In this document: positions 19,501 to 34,800 of the stretch, in pieces
Position numbering within the stretch: the first letter of the stretch is position 1
Layout: each line of letters opens with the position of its first letter
Assembly: GCA_947650365.1 (NCBI GenBank)
Contig: CANTAL010000095.1
Coordinates: 186,001-250,000, forward strand
From: Chamaelirium japonicum
Taxonomy: Eukaryota; Streptophyta; Magnoliopsida; Liliales; Melanthiaceae
DNA: 64,000 nt
Direction: 5' to 3'
The notes under the pieces: model-generated
What the model was told of the DNA's origin: nothing
Seen by the model: the letters and a program-made list of their open reading frames with translations, nothing else
Databases searched by the model: none
Translations under genes and position numbers: made by a program

Positions 19501-22500
19501 CGTACGATCCATTCAAATTCATTCGTACGATCTATTCTTACTCATTCGTATGATCCATTCTAATTCATTCGTACGATCCATTCTAATTCATTCGCACGAA
19601 TGTATCCATTCCATTCGTACGATCCATTCATACGATCCATTCTAATTCATTCATACAATCCATTCTAATTCTTTCACACGATCCATTCTATTTCATTCGT
19701 ACGATCCATTCTAATTCATTTGTACGATCCATTCTAATTCATTCGTACGATCCATTCTAATTCATTCTAATTCATTCGTACGATCCATTCTACGATCCAT
19801 TCTAATGCATTCGTATATTCCATTCTAATTCATTAGCACGATCCATGCTAATGAATTAGAATGGATCGTACGAATGAATTAGAATGGATCATACGAATGA
19901 GTAAGAATGGATCGTACGATTGAATTAGAATGGATTGTATGAATAAATTAGAATGGATCGTACGAATGAGTAAGAATGGATCGTACGAATGAATTAGAAT
20001 GGATCATACGAATGAATTAGAATGGATCGTATGAATTAATTAGAATGGATCATACGAATGAAATAGAATGGATCGTACGAAGGAATTAGAATGGATCGTA
20101 CGAAGGAATTAGAATAGATCGTACGAAGGAATTAGAATGGATCGTCAGAATGAATTAGAATGGATTAGAATGGATCGTACGAATGAATTAGAATGGATCT
20201 TACGAATGAATTATAATGTATCGTACGAATAAATTAGAATGGATCGTATGAATGGTTTAGAATGAATACATTCGTGCGAATGAATTAGAATGGATTGGAC
20301 GAATGAATTAGAATGGATCGTACGAATGAATTAGAATGGATCAAATGAATGAATTAGAATGGTTACATTCATGCGAATGAATTAGAATGGATCGTACGAA
20401 TGGATTAGAATGGATCGTACGAATGGATTAGAATGGATACATTCGTGCGAATGAATTAGAATGGATCATACGAATGAGTAAGAATGGATCGTACGAATGA
20501 AATAAATGGATTTTACGAATGAATTATAATGGATCGTGCGAATGAATTTTAATGGATCGTACGAACGAATTAGAATGGATCGTACGAATGAATTAGAATG
20601 GATCGTACGAATGAATTAGAATGGATCATACGAATGAATTAGAATGGACACATTCGTGCGAATGAATTAGAATGGATACATTCATGCGAACGAATTGGAA
20701 TAGATCGTATGAATGAATTAGAATGGATCCTATGAATGAATTAGAATGGATCGTGCGAATGAATTAGAATGGATCGAACAATGAATTAGAATAGATCGTA
20801 CGAATGAATTAGAATGGATCGTAAGAATGAATTAGAATGGATCGTATGAATGAATTAGAATGGATCATACGAATGAATTAGAATGGATTATACGAATGAG
20901 TAAGAATGGATCGTATGAATGAAATAGAATAGATTGTATGAATGAATTAGAATGGATCGTACGAATGAATTAGAATGGATCGTGTGAAAGAATTAGAATG
21001 GATTGTATGAATGAATTAGAATGGATCATATGAATGAATTAGAATGGATCGTGCGAATGAATTAGAATGGATCATACGAATGAATTAGAATGGATCGTAC
21101 GAATGAATTAGAATGGATCATACGAATGAATTAGAATGGATCATACGAATGAGTAAGAATGGATCGTACGAATGAAATAGAATGGATTATACGAATGAAT
21201 TAGAATGGATACATTCGTGCGAATGAATTAGAATGGATCGTACGAATGAATTAGAATGCATCGTACGAAAGAATTAGAATGGATATATTCGTGCGAATGA
21301 ATTAGAATGGATCGTACGAATGAATTAGACTGGATCGTACGAATGAATTTGAATGGATACATTTGTGCTAATGAATCTAAATGGATTGTATGAATGAATT
21401 ACAATGAATCGTACGAATGAATTAGAATGGATCGTACGAATGAATTTGAATAGCCCATATGAATGAATTAGAATGAATCGTATGAATGAATTAGAATGGT
21501 TACATTCGTGCGAATGAATTAGAATAGATCATACGAATGAATTAGAATGGATCGTATGAATAAATTAGAATGGATCATGGGAATGAATTAGAATGGATCG
21601 TACGAATGAATTAGAATGGATCCACCGAATGAGTTAGAATGGATCATACGAATGAATTAGAATGGATTGTACGAATGAATTAGAATTGATTGTGCGAATG
21701 AATTAGAATGGATCGTATGAATGAATAAGAATGGATTGTACGAATGAATTAGAATGGATCGTGCGAATGAATTAGCATGAATCGTACGAATGTATTAGAA
21801 TGGATCGTACGAATGAATTAGAATGAATCGTACGATCCATTCTAATTCATTCGTACGATCCATTCTAATTCATTCGCAAGAATATATCCATTCTAATTCA
21901 TTCATACGATCTATTCTAATTCATTCATACAATCCATTCTAATTCATTCACACGATCCATTCTAATTCATTCGTACGATCCATTCTAATTCATTCATACG
22001 ATCCATTGTAATTCATTCGTATGATCCATTCTAATTCATTCCTACGATCTATTCTAATTCATTCGCTCGAATATATCCATTCTAATTCATTCATTCGATC
22101 CATTCTAATTCATTCGCACGATCCATTCTAATTCATTCGTATGATCCATTCTAATCCATTCGTACGATCCATTCTAATTCATTCGTACGATCCATTCTAA
22201 TTCATTCGCACGAATGTATCCATTCTAGTTCATTCGTACGATCCATTCTAATTCATTCGTACGATCCATTCTGATTCATTCGCACAATCCATTCTAATTC
22301 ATTCGTACGATCCATTCTAATTCATTCATACGATCCATTCTAATTCCTTCTAGAATGGATACATTCGTGCGAATGAATTAGAATGGATCGTACGAATGAA
22401 TTAGAATGGATCGTATGAATGAATTAGAATGGATCTTACGAATGAATTAGAATGGATCGTAGATATGAATTAGAATGGATCGTACGAATGAATTAGAATG

Positions 22501-24399
22501 GATCGTACAAATGAATTAGAATGGATCAAATGAATGAATTAGAATTGATCGTACGAATGAATTAGAATGGATCGTACGAATGAATTAGAATGGATCGTAT
22601 GAATGAATTAGAATGGATCGTACGAATGAACTAGAATGGATACATTCGTTCGAATGAATTAGAATGGATCGTACGAATGAATTAGAATGGATCGTACGAT
22701 TCATTCTAATTCATTCGTACGATCCATTCTAATACATTCGTACGATTCATGCTAATTCATTCGCACGATCCATTCTAATTCATTCGTACGATCCATTCTA
22801 ATTCATTCGCACGATCCATTCTAATTCATTCGTACGATCCATTCTAAATCATTCGGTGGATCCATTCTAATTCAATCGTACGATCCATTCTAATTCATTC
22901 CCACAATCGATTCTAATTTATTCGTACGATCTATTCTAATTCATTCATATGATCTATTCTAATTCATTCGCACGAATGTAACCATTCTAATTCATTCATA
23001 CGATTCATTCTAATTCATTCGTATGAGCTATTCTAATTTATTCGTACGATCCATTCTAATTCATTCATACGATCCATTGTAATTCATTCATACAATCCAT
23101 TTAGATTCATTCGCACAAATGTATCCATTCAAATTCATACGTACGATCCAGTCTAATTCATTCGCACAATCCGTTCTAATTCATTCGCACGAATATATCC
23201 ATTCTAATTCTTTCGTACGATGCATTCTAATTCATTCGTACGATCCATTCTAATTCATTCATTTGATCCATTCTAATTCATTCGTACGATCCATTCTAAT
23301 TCATTCGTCCGATCCATTCTAATTCATTCGCACGAATGTATCCATTCTAATTCATTCGTACGATCCATTCTAATTCATTCGCACGATCCATTCTAATTCA
23401 TTCGTAAGATCCATTCTAAATCATTCGTACGATCCATTCCAATTCATTCGTACGATCCATTCTAATTCATTCGCACGAATATATCCATTCTAGTTCATTC
23501 GTACGATCCATTCTAATTCATTCGTACGATCCATTCTAATTCATTCCGTACGATCCATTCTAATTCATTTGTACGATCGTACGAATGAATTAGAATGAAT
23601 TAGAATGGATCGTACGAATGAATTAGAATGGATCTTACGAATGAATTAGAATGGATCGTACGAACGAATTAGAATGGATCCTACGAATAAATTAGAATGG
23701 ATACATTCGTGCGAATGAATTAGAATGGATCGGACGAATGAATTAGAATGGATCGTATGTATGAATTAGAATGGATCATATGAATTCATTAGAATGGTTA
23801 CATTCATGCGAATGAATTAGAATGGATCGTACGAATGGATTAGAATGGATCGTACGAATGGATTAGAATGGATACATTCGAGCGAATGAATTAGAATGGA
23901 TCGTACGAATGAATTAGAATGGATCGTACGAATGGATTAGAATGGATCCTACGAATGGATTAGAATGGATACCTTTGTGCATATGAATTAGAATGGATCG
24001 TATGAATGAATTAGAATGGAACGTAGAATGGATCGTACGAATGAATTAGAATGAATTAGAATGGATCGTACGAATGAATTAGAATAGATCATAGGAATGA
24101 ATTAGAATGGATCGTGCAAATGAATTAGAATGGATACATTCATACGAATGAATTAGAATGGATCGTACGAATGAATTAGAATGGATCGTACGAATGAATT
24201 AGAATGGATCATATGAATGAGTAAGAATGGATCGTATGAATGAAATAGAATGGATTGTACGAATGAATTAGAATGGATCGTACGAATGAATTAGAATGGA
24301 TCATGTGAAAGAATTAGAATGGATTGTATGAATGAATTAGAATGGATCATATGAATGAATTAGAATGGATCGTGCGAATGAATTCGAATGGATCGTACG

Positions 24400-25850
24400 A
24401 ATAAATTAGAATGGATCGTACGAATGAATTAGAATGGATACATTCGTGCGAATGAATTAGAATGGATACATTCGTGCGAAAGAATTAGAATAGATCGTAT
24501 GAATGAATTAGAATGGATCCTATGAATGAATTAGAATGGATCGTGCGAATGAAATAGAATGGATCGTACGAATGAATTAGAATGGATCGTGCTAATGAAT
24601 TAGAATTGATCGAACGAATAAATTAGCATGGATCGTGCTAATGAATTAGAATGGAACGTTCGAATGAATTAGAATGGATCGTGTGAAAGAATTAGAATGG
24701 ATTGTATGAATGAATTAGAATGAATTCGTACGATCCATTCGAATTCATTCGTACGATCCATTCTAATTCATTCATACGATCCAATCTAATTCATTCATAC
24801 AATCCATTCTAATTCTTTCACACGATCCATTCTAATTCATTCGTAGGATCCATTCTAATTCATTCGTACAATCTATTCTATTTCATTCGTACGATCCATT
24901 CTTACTCATTCGTATGATCCATTCTAATTCATTCGGACGAATGTATCCATTCTAATTTATTCGTACGATCCATTCTAATTCATTCGTACGATCCATTCTA
25001 ATTCATTCGTACGATCCATTCTTACTCATTCGTATGATCCATTCTAATTCATTCGTACGATCCATTCTAATTCATTCGCACAATCTATTCTAATTCATTC
25101 GTACGATCCATTCTAATTCATTCGTACGATCGTACAAATGAATTAGAATGGATCGTACGGAATGAATTAGAATGGATTGTATGAATGAATTACAATGGAT
25201 ACATTCGTGCGAATGAATTAGAATGGATCATACGAATGAGTAAGAATGGATCGTACGAATGAATTAGAATGGATCGTACGAATGAATTAGAATGGATCGC
25301 ACGAATAAATTAGAATAGATACATTCATCCGAATGAATTTGAATGGATCATACGAATGAGTAAGAATGGATCGTACGAATGAAATAGAATGGATTGTACG
25401 AATGAATTAGAATGGATCGTACGAATGAATTAGAATGGATCGTGTGAAAGAATTAGAATGCATTGTATGAGTGAATTAGAATGGATCGTATGAATGAATT
25501 AGAATGGATCGTGCGAATGAATTCGAATGGATCGCATGATCCATTCGAATAGAATGGATCGTATGAATGAATTAGAATGGATCGGGCGAATGAATTAGAA
25601 TGGATTGTAGGAATGAATTAGAATGGATCGTATGAATGAATTAGAATGGATCGTATGAATGAATTAGAATGGATCGTGCGAATGAATTAGAATGGATCGT
25701 ACGAATGAATTAGAATGGATCGTACGAATGAATAAGAATGGATCATACGAATGAATTAGAATGGATTATACGAATGAGTAAGAATGGATCGTACGAATGA
25801 AATAGAATGGATTGTACGAATGAATTAGAATGGATACATTCGTGCGAATG
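24400..25850. repeat. Dispersed higher-order block, copy A
   Basis: Mixed-orientation segment repeated at about 50310-51770. Landmarks in order: GTGCGAAAGAATTAGAATAG (24475), CGTGCTAATG units, the junction GAATGAATTCGTACGATCC (24719), GTACGATCGTAC (25124), a GTACGGAATG unit, and GCATGATCCATTCGAATAG (25534). The offset to copy B shifts from 25910 to 25933, a one-monomer (23-bp) indel, then to 25928. Confidence 0.85.
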
Positions 25851-28800
25851 AATTAGAATGGATCGTACGAATGAATTAGAATGGATCGTACGAATGAATT
25901 AGAATGGATCTTACGAATGAATTAGAATGGATCGTACGAATGAATTAGAATGGATCGTACGAATGAATTAGAATGGATACATTCATGTGAATGAATTAGA
26001 ATGGATCGGACGAATGAATTAGAATGGATCGTACGAATGAATTAGAATGGATCATACGAATTAATTAGAATGGATACATTTGTCCGAATGAATTAGAATG
26101 GATCATACGAATGAGTAAGAATGGATCGTACGAATGAAATAGAATAGATTATACGAATGAATTAGAATGGATTCGTACGAATGAATTAGAATGGATACAT
26201 TCGTGCGAATGAATTAGAATGGATCGTACCAATGAGTAAGAATGGATCGTACGAATGAAATAGAATGGATTGTGCGAATGAATTAGAATGGATCGTACGA
26301 ATGAATCAGAATGGATCGTACGAATGAATTAGAATGGATCCTATGAATGAATTGGAATGGATCGTGCGAATGAATTAGAATGGATCGTACGAATGAATTA
26401 GAATGGATCGTGCTAATGAATTAGAATTGATCGAACGAATGAATTAGAATGGATACATTTGCGTGAATGAATTAGAATGGATCGGACGAATGAATTAGAA
26501 TGGATCGTACGAATGAGTAAGAATGGATCGTACGAATGAAATAGAATAGATCGTACGAATGAATTAGAATGGATCGTACGAAGGAATTAGAATGGATCGT
26601 ACGAATGAATTAGAATGGATATATTCGTGCAAATGAATTAGAATGGATCGTATGAATGTATTAGAATGGATCGTATGAGTGAATTAGAATGGATCGTACG
26701 AATGAATTAGAATGGATCGTATGAATGAATTAGAATGGATACATTCGTGTGAATGAATTAGAATGGATCGTATGAATGAATTAGAATAGATTTTGTGAAT
26801 GAATTAGAACTGATCGTACGAATGAATTAGAATGGATACATTCGTGCGAATGAATTAGAATGGATTGTATGAATGAATTAGAATGGATCCTATGAATGAA
26901 TTAGAATGGATCGTGCGAATGAATTAGAATGGATCGTACGAATGAATTAGAATGGATCGTGCTAATGAATTAGAATTGATCGAACGAATGAAATAGCATG
27001 GATCGTGCTAATGAATTAGAATGGAACGTACGAATGAATTAGAATGGATCGTGTGAAAGAATTAGAATGGATTGTATGAATGAATTAGAATGAATTCGTA
27101 CGATCCATTCGAATTCATTCGCACGATCCATTCTAATTTATTCATACGATCCATTCTAATTCATTCATGCAATCCATTCTAATTCTTTCACACCATTCTA
27201 ATTCATTCGTAGGATCCATTCTAATTCATTCATACAATCTATTCTATTTCATTCGTACGATCCATTCTTACTCATTCGTATGATCCATTCTAATTCATTC
27301 GGACGAATGTATCCATTCTAATTTATTCGTACGATCCATTCTAATTCATTTGTACGATCCATTCTAATTCATTCGTACGATCCATTCTAATTCATTCATC
27401 CGATCCATTCTAATTCATTCGCACGAATGTATCCATTCTAATTCATTCGTACGATCCATTCTAATTCATTCGTACGATCCATTCTAATTCATTCGTACGA
27501 TCCATTCTAATTCATTCGCACGAATGTATCCATTCTAGTTCATTCATACGATCCATTCTAATTCTTTCATACAATCCATTCTAATTCATTCGCATGAATG
27601 TATCCATTCTAATTCATTCGTACGATCAGTTCTAATTCATTCACAAAATCTATTCTAATTCATTCATACGATCCATTCTAATTCATTCACACAAATGTAT
27701 CCATTCTAATTCATTCATACGATCCATTCTTATTCATTCGTACGATCCATTCTAATACATTCATATGATCCATTCTAATTCATTTGCACAAATATATCCA
27801 TTCTAATTCATTCGTACGATCCATTCTAATTCATTCGTACGATCTATTCTAATTCATTCGTACGATCCATTCTAATTCATTCGTACGATCCATTCTAATT
27901 CGTTCGTAGGATCAATTCTAATTCATTCGTACGATCAATTCTAATTCATTCATACAATCCATTCTAATTCTTTCACACGATCCATTCTAATTCATTCGTA
28001 CGATCCATTCTAATTCATTCGTGCAATCCTTTCTATTTCATTCGTATGATCCATTCTTACTCATTCGTACGATCCATTCTAATTCATTCACACGAATGTA
28101 TCCATTCGTACGAATGAATTAGAATAGATTGTACGAATGAATTAGAATGGATCGTACGAAGGAATTAGAATGGATCGTACGAATGAATTAGAATGGATAC
28201 ATTCGTGCGAATGAATTAGAATGAATTAGAATGGATCGTACGAATGAATTAGAATGGACACTTTTGTGCGAATGAATTAGAATGGATCGTACGAATGAAT
28301 TAGAATGGATCGTATGAATGAATTAGAATGGATCGTACGAATGAATTAGAATGGATCGTGCGAATGAATTAGAATGGATCGTACGAATGAATTAGAATGG
28401 ATCGTACGAATGAATTAGAATGGATCGTGCGAATGAATTAGAATGGATCGTACGAATGAATTAGAATGGATACATTCGTGCGAATGAATTAGTATGGATC
28501 ATGCGAATGAATTAGAATGGATTGTATGAATGAATTAGAATGGATCGTGATTAGAATGGATCGTGCGAATGAATTCGAATGGATCGTACGAATGAATTAG
28601 AATGGATCGTACCAATGAGTAAGAATGGATCGTACGAATGAATTAGAATGGATCGTATGAATGAATTAGAATGGATCGTACGAATGATTTAGAATGGATC
28701 GTGCGAATGAATTAGAATGGATCGTATGAATGAATTAGAATGGATCGTACGAATGAACTAGAATGGATACATTCGTGCGAATGAATTAGAATGGATCGTA

Positions 28801-31800
28801 CGAATGAATTAGAATGGATACATTCGTGCGAATGAATTAGAATGGATTGTGCGAATGAATAAGAACAGATCGTGCGAATGAATTAGAATGGATCGTACGA
28901 ATGAATTAGATTGGATCTTACGAATGAATTAGAATGGATACATTCGTGCGAATGAATTAGAATGGATCGGACGAATGAATTAGAATGGATCGTACGAATG
29001 AATTAGAATGGATCAAATGAATGAATTAGAATGGTTACATTCATGCGAATGAATTAGAATGGATCGTACGAATGGATTAGAATGGATCGTACGAATGGAT
29101 TAGAATGGATACATTCGAGCGAATGAATTAGAATGGATCGTACGAATGAATTAGAATGGATCGTACGAATGGATTAGAATGGATCCTACGAATGGATTAG
29201 AATGGATACCTTTGTGATCGGACGAATGAATTAGAATGGATCGTACGAATGAATTAGAATAGATCGTACGAATGAATTAGAATGGATTGTATGAATGAAT
29301 TAGAATGGATCGTACGAAGGAATTAGAATGGATCGTACGAATGAATTAGAATGGATCGTACGAATGAACTAGAATGGATCGTACGAATGAATTAGAATGG
29401 ATCGTACGAATAAATTAGAATGGATACATTCGTCCGAATGAATTAGAATGGATCATACGAATAAGTAAGAATGGATCGTACGAATGAAATAGAATAGATT
29501 GTACGAATGAATTAGAATGGATCCTACGAATAAATTAGAATGGATCGTGCGAATGAATTAGAATGGATACATTCGTCTGAATGAACTAGAATGGATCTTT
29601 CGAATAAGTAAGAATGGATCGTGCGAATGAATTAGAATGGATCGTACGAATGAATTAGAATGGATATATTCGTGCAAATGAATTAGAATGGATCGTATGA
29701 ATGTATTAGAATGGATCGTATGAGTGAATTAGAATGGATCGTACGAATGAATTAGAATTGATCGTACGAATGAATTAGAATGGATCGTGCGAATGAATTA
29801 GAATGGATCGTACGAATGAATTAGAATGGATCGTACGAATGAACTAGAATGGATACATTTGTGCGAATGAATTAGAATAGATCGTACGATTGAATTAGAA
29901 TGGATCGTACGAATGAATTAGAATGGATACATTCATGCGAATGAATTAGAATGGATCGGATGAATGAATTAGAATGGATCGTACGAATGAATTAGAATGG
30001 ATCATACGAATGAATTAGAATGGATCGTATGAATGAATTAGAATGGATACATTCGTGCGAATGAATTAGAATTGATCGTACGAATGAATTAGAATGGATC
30101 GTGCGAATGAATTAGAATGGATCGTACGAATGAATTAGAATGGATCGTACGATTGAACTAGAATGGATATATTCGTGCGAATGAATTAGAATGGATCGTA
30201 CGAATGAATTATAATGGATCGTACGAATGAATTAGAATGGATCTTACGAATGAATTAGAATGGATCGTACGAATGAATTAGAATGGATCGTACGAATGAA
30301 TTAGAATGGATACATTCGTGCGAATGAATTAGAATGGATCGGACGAATGAATTAGAATGGATCGTACGAATGAATTAGAATGGATCAAATGAATGAATTA
30401 GAGTGGTTACATTCATGTGAATGAATTAGAATGGATCGTACGAATGGATTAGGATGGATCGTACGAATGGATTAGAATGGATACATTCGAGCGAATGAAT
30501 TAGAATGGATCGTACGAATGAATTAGAATGGATCGTACGAATGGATTAGAATGGATCCTACGAATGGATTAGAATGGATACCTTTGTGCATATGAATTAG
30601 AATGGATCGTACGAATGAATTAGAATGGATTATATTAATGAATTAGTATGGATCATACAAATGAATTAGAATGGATACATTCGTGCACGATCCATTCTAA
30701 TTCATTCGCACGAATGTATCTATTCTAATTCATTCGTACAATCCATTCTAATTCATTAATATGATCGATTCTAATTCATTCGTACGATCCATTCTAATTC
30801 ATATGCACAAAGGTATCCATTCTAATTCGTTCGTACGATCCATTCTAATTCAGGATCGTACGAATGAATTAGAATGGATACATTCATGCGAATGAATTAG
30901 AATTGATCGTACGAATGAAATAGAATAGAATAGATTGTACGAATGAAATAGAATAGATTGTACGAATAAATAAGAATGGATCATACGAATGAATTAGAAT
31001 GGATCGTGTGAAAGAATTAGAATGGATTGTATGAATGAATTAGAATGGATCGTGCGAATGAATTAGAATGGATCGTGCGAATGAATTCGAATGGATTGCA
31101 CGAATTTATTCTAATTCATTCATACAATCCATTCTAATTCTTTCACACGATCCATTCTAATTCATTCGTACGTTCTATTCTAATTCATTAGCACGATCCA
31201 TGCTAATTCATTCGTTCGTTCAATTCTAATTCATTAGCACGATCCATTCTAATTCATTCGTACGATCCATTCTAATTCATTCGCACGATCCATTCTAATT
31301 CATTCATAGGATCCATTCTAATTCATTCATACGATCTATTCTAATTCTTTCGCACGAATGTATCCATTCTAATTCATTCGCACGAATGTATCCATTCTAA
31401 TTTATTCGTATGATCCATTCTAATTCATTCGTACGATCCATTCTAATTGATTCGTACGATCCATTCTAATTCATTCATACGATCTATTCTAATTCATTCA
31501 TACAATCCATTCTAATTCTTTCACACGATCCATTCTAATTCATTCGTACGATCCATTCTAATTCATTCGCACAATCCATTCTATTTCATTCGTACGATCC
31601 ATTCTTACTCATTCGTATGATCCATTCTAATTCATTCGCACGAATGTATCCATAATGGATCATACAAATGAGTAAGAATGGATCGTACGAATGAAATAGA
31701 ATGGATTGTGCGAATGAATTAAAATGGACCGTACGAATGAATTAGACGTACGAATGAATTAGAATGGATACATTCGTGCGAATAAATTAGAGTGGATCAT

Positions 31801-34800
31801 ACGAATGAGTAAGAATGGATCGTCATTCTAATTCATTCGTATGATCCATTCTAATTCATTTGTATCCATTCTATTTCATTCGCACGATCCATACTAATTC
31901 ATTCACGCAATCTATTCAAAATCATTCGTATGATCCATTCTAATTCATTCGTACGATCCATTCTAATTCATTCATACAATCCATTCTAATTTATTCACAT
32001 GAATGTATCCATTCTAATTCATTCGTATGATCCATTCTAATTCATTCGCACAACCTATTCTAATTCATTCATACGATCCATTCTAATTCATTTGCACGAA
32101 TGTATCCATTCTAATTCATTCATACGATCCATTCTACTTCATTCGTACTATCCGTTCTAATTCACTCATACGATCCATTCTAATTCATTCATATGATCCA
32201 TTCTAATTCATTCGCACGAATATATCCATTCTAATTTTTTCGTACGATGCATTCTAATTCATTCGTACGATCCATTCTAATTCATTCATTTGATCCATTC
32301 TAATTCATTCGTACGATCCATTCTATATCATTTGTCCGATCCATTCTAATTCATTCGCACGAATGTATCCATTCTAATTCATTCGAACGATTCATTCTAA
32401 TTCATTCGCACGATCCATTCTAATTCATTCATACGATCTATTCTAATTCATTCATACGATCGATTCTATTTCATTCGTACTATCCGTTCTAATTCACTCA
32501 TACAATCCATTCTAATTCATTCATACGATCCATTCTAATTCATTCGCACGAATATATCCATTCTAATTCTTTCGTATGATGCATTCTAATTCATTCGTAC
32601 GATCCATTCTAATTTATTCATTTGATCCATTCTAATTCATTCGTATGATCCATTCTAATTCATTCGTCCGATCCATTCTAATTCATTCGCACGAATGTAT
32701 CCATTCTAATTCATTCGTACGATCCATTCTAATTCATTCGTACGATCCATTCTAATTCATTCATACGATCTATTCTAATTCATTCATACAATCCATTCTA
32801 ATTCTTTCACATGATCCATTCTAATTCATTCGTACGATCCATTCTAATTCATTCGCACAATCCATTCTATATCATTCGTACGATCCATTCTTACTCATTG
32901 GTACGATCCATTCTAATTCATTCGCACGAATGTATTCATTCTAATTCATTCGTACGAATCCATTCTAATTCATTCGTACAATCTATTCTATTTCATTCGT
33001 ACGATCCATTTTAATCCATTCTAATTCATTCGTACGATCCATTCTTACTCATTCGTATGATCCATTCTAATTCATTCGTACGATCCATTCTAATTCATTC
33101 GTATATTCCATTCTAATTCATTAGCACGATCCATGCTAATGAATTAGAATGGATCGTACGATCCAATCTAATTTATTCATACGATCTATTCTTACTCATT
33201 CATATGATCCATTCTAATTCAATCGTACGATCCATTCTAATTCATTCGTACGATCCATTCTAATTCCTTCGTATGATCCATTCTAATTCATTCGTACGAT
33301 CCATTCTAATTCCTTCGTACGATCCATTCTAATTCATTCTTATGATCCATTCTAATTCATTCGCGCAATCTATTCTAATTCATTCGTACGATCCATTCTA
33401 ATTCATTCGTACGATCCATTCTAATTCATTCATACAATCCATTCTAATTTATTCGCACGAATGTATCCATTCTAATTCATTCGTACGATCCATTCTAATT
33501 CATTAAAATGATCCATTCTAATTCATTCGTACGATCCATTCTAATTCATTCGTAGGATTCATTCTAATTCATTCGTACAATCTATTATATTTCATTCGTA
33601 CGATCCATTCTTACTCATTCGTATGATCCATTCAAATTCATTCGGATGAATGTATCTATTCTAATTTATTCGTGCGATCCATTCTAATTCATTCGTACGA
33701 TCCATTCTAATTCATTCGTACGATCCATTCTTACTCATTCGTATGATCCATTCTAATTCATTCATACAATCCATTCTAATTCTTTCACACGATCCGTTCT
33801 AATTCATTCGTACGATCCATTCTAATTCATTCGCACAAACCATTCTATTTCATTCGTACGATCCATTCTTACTCATTGGTACGATCCATTCTAATTCATT
33901 CGCAGGAATGTATCCATTCTAATTCATTCGTACGAATCCATTCTAATTCATTCGTACAATCCATTCTATTTCATTCGTACGATCCATTCTTACTTATTCG
34001 TATGATCCATTCTAATTCATTCTCACGAATGTATCCATTCTAAATCATTCGTACGATCCATTCTAATTCATTCGTACGATCCATTCTAAATCATTCATAC
34101 AATCCATTCTATTTCATTCGTACGATCAATTCTAATTCATTAGCACGATCCATTGTAATTCATTCGTACGATCCATTCAAATTCATTCGCACGATCCATT
34201 CTAATTCATTCGTACAATCCATTCTATTTCATTCGTACGATCTATTCTTACTTATTCGTATGATCCATTCTAATTCATTCGCACGAATGTATCCATTCTA
34301 ATCCATTCGTACGATCCATTCTAATCCATTCGTATGATCCATTCTAATTCATTCGCATGAATGTAACCATTCTAATTCATTCATTTGATCCATTCTAATT
34401 CATTCGTACGATCCATTCTAATTCATTCGTCCGATCCATTCTAATTCATTCGCACGAATGTATCCATTCTAAACCATTCATACGATCCATTCTAATTTAT
34501 TCGTACGATACATTCTAATTCATTCGTAAGATCCATTCTAATTCATTCGTACGATCCATTCTAATTCATTCGTACGATCCATTCTAATTCATTCGCACGA
34601 ATGTATCCATTCTAGTTCATTCGTACGATCCATTCTAATTCATTCGTACGATCCATTCTAATTCATTCGCACGATCCATTCTAATTCATTCGCACGATCC
34701 ATTCTAATTCATTCGCACGAATGTATCCATTCTAATTCATTCGTACATACGATCCATTCTAATTCATTCGCACGAATGTATCCATTCTATTTCATTCAAA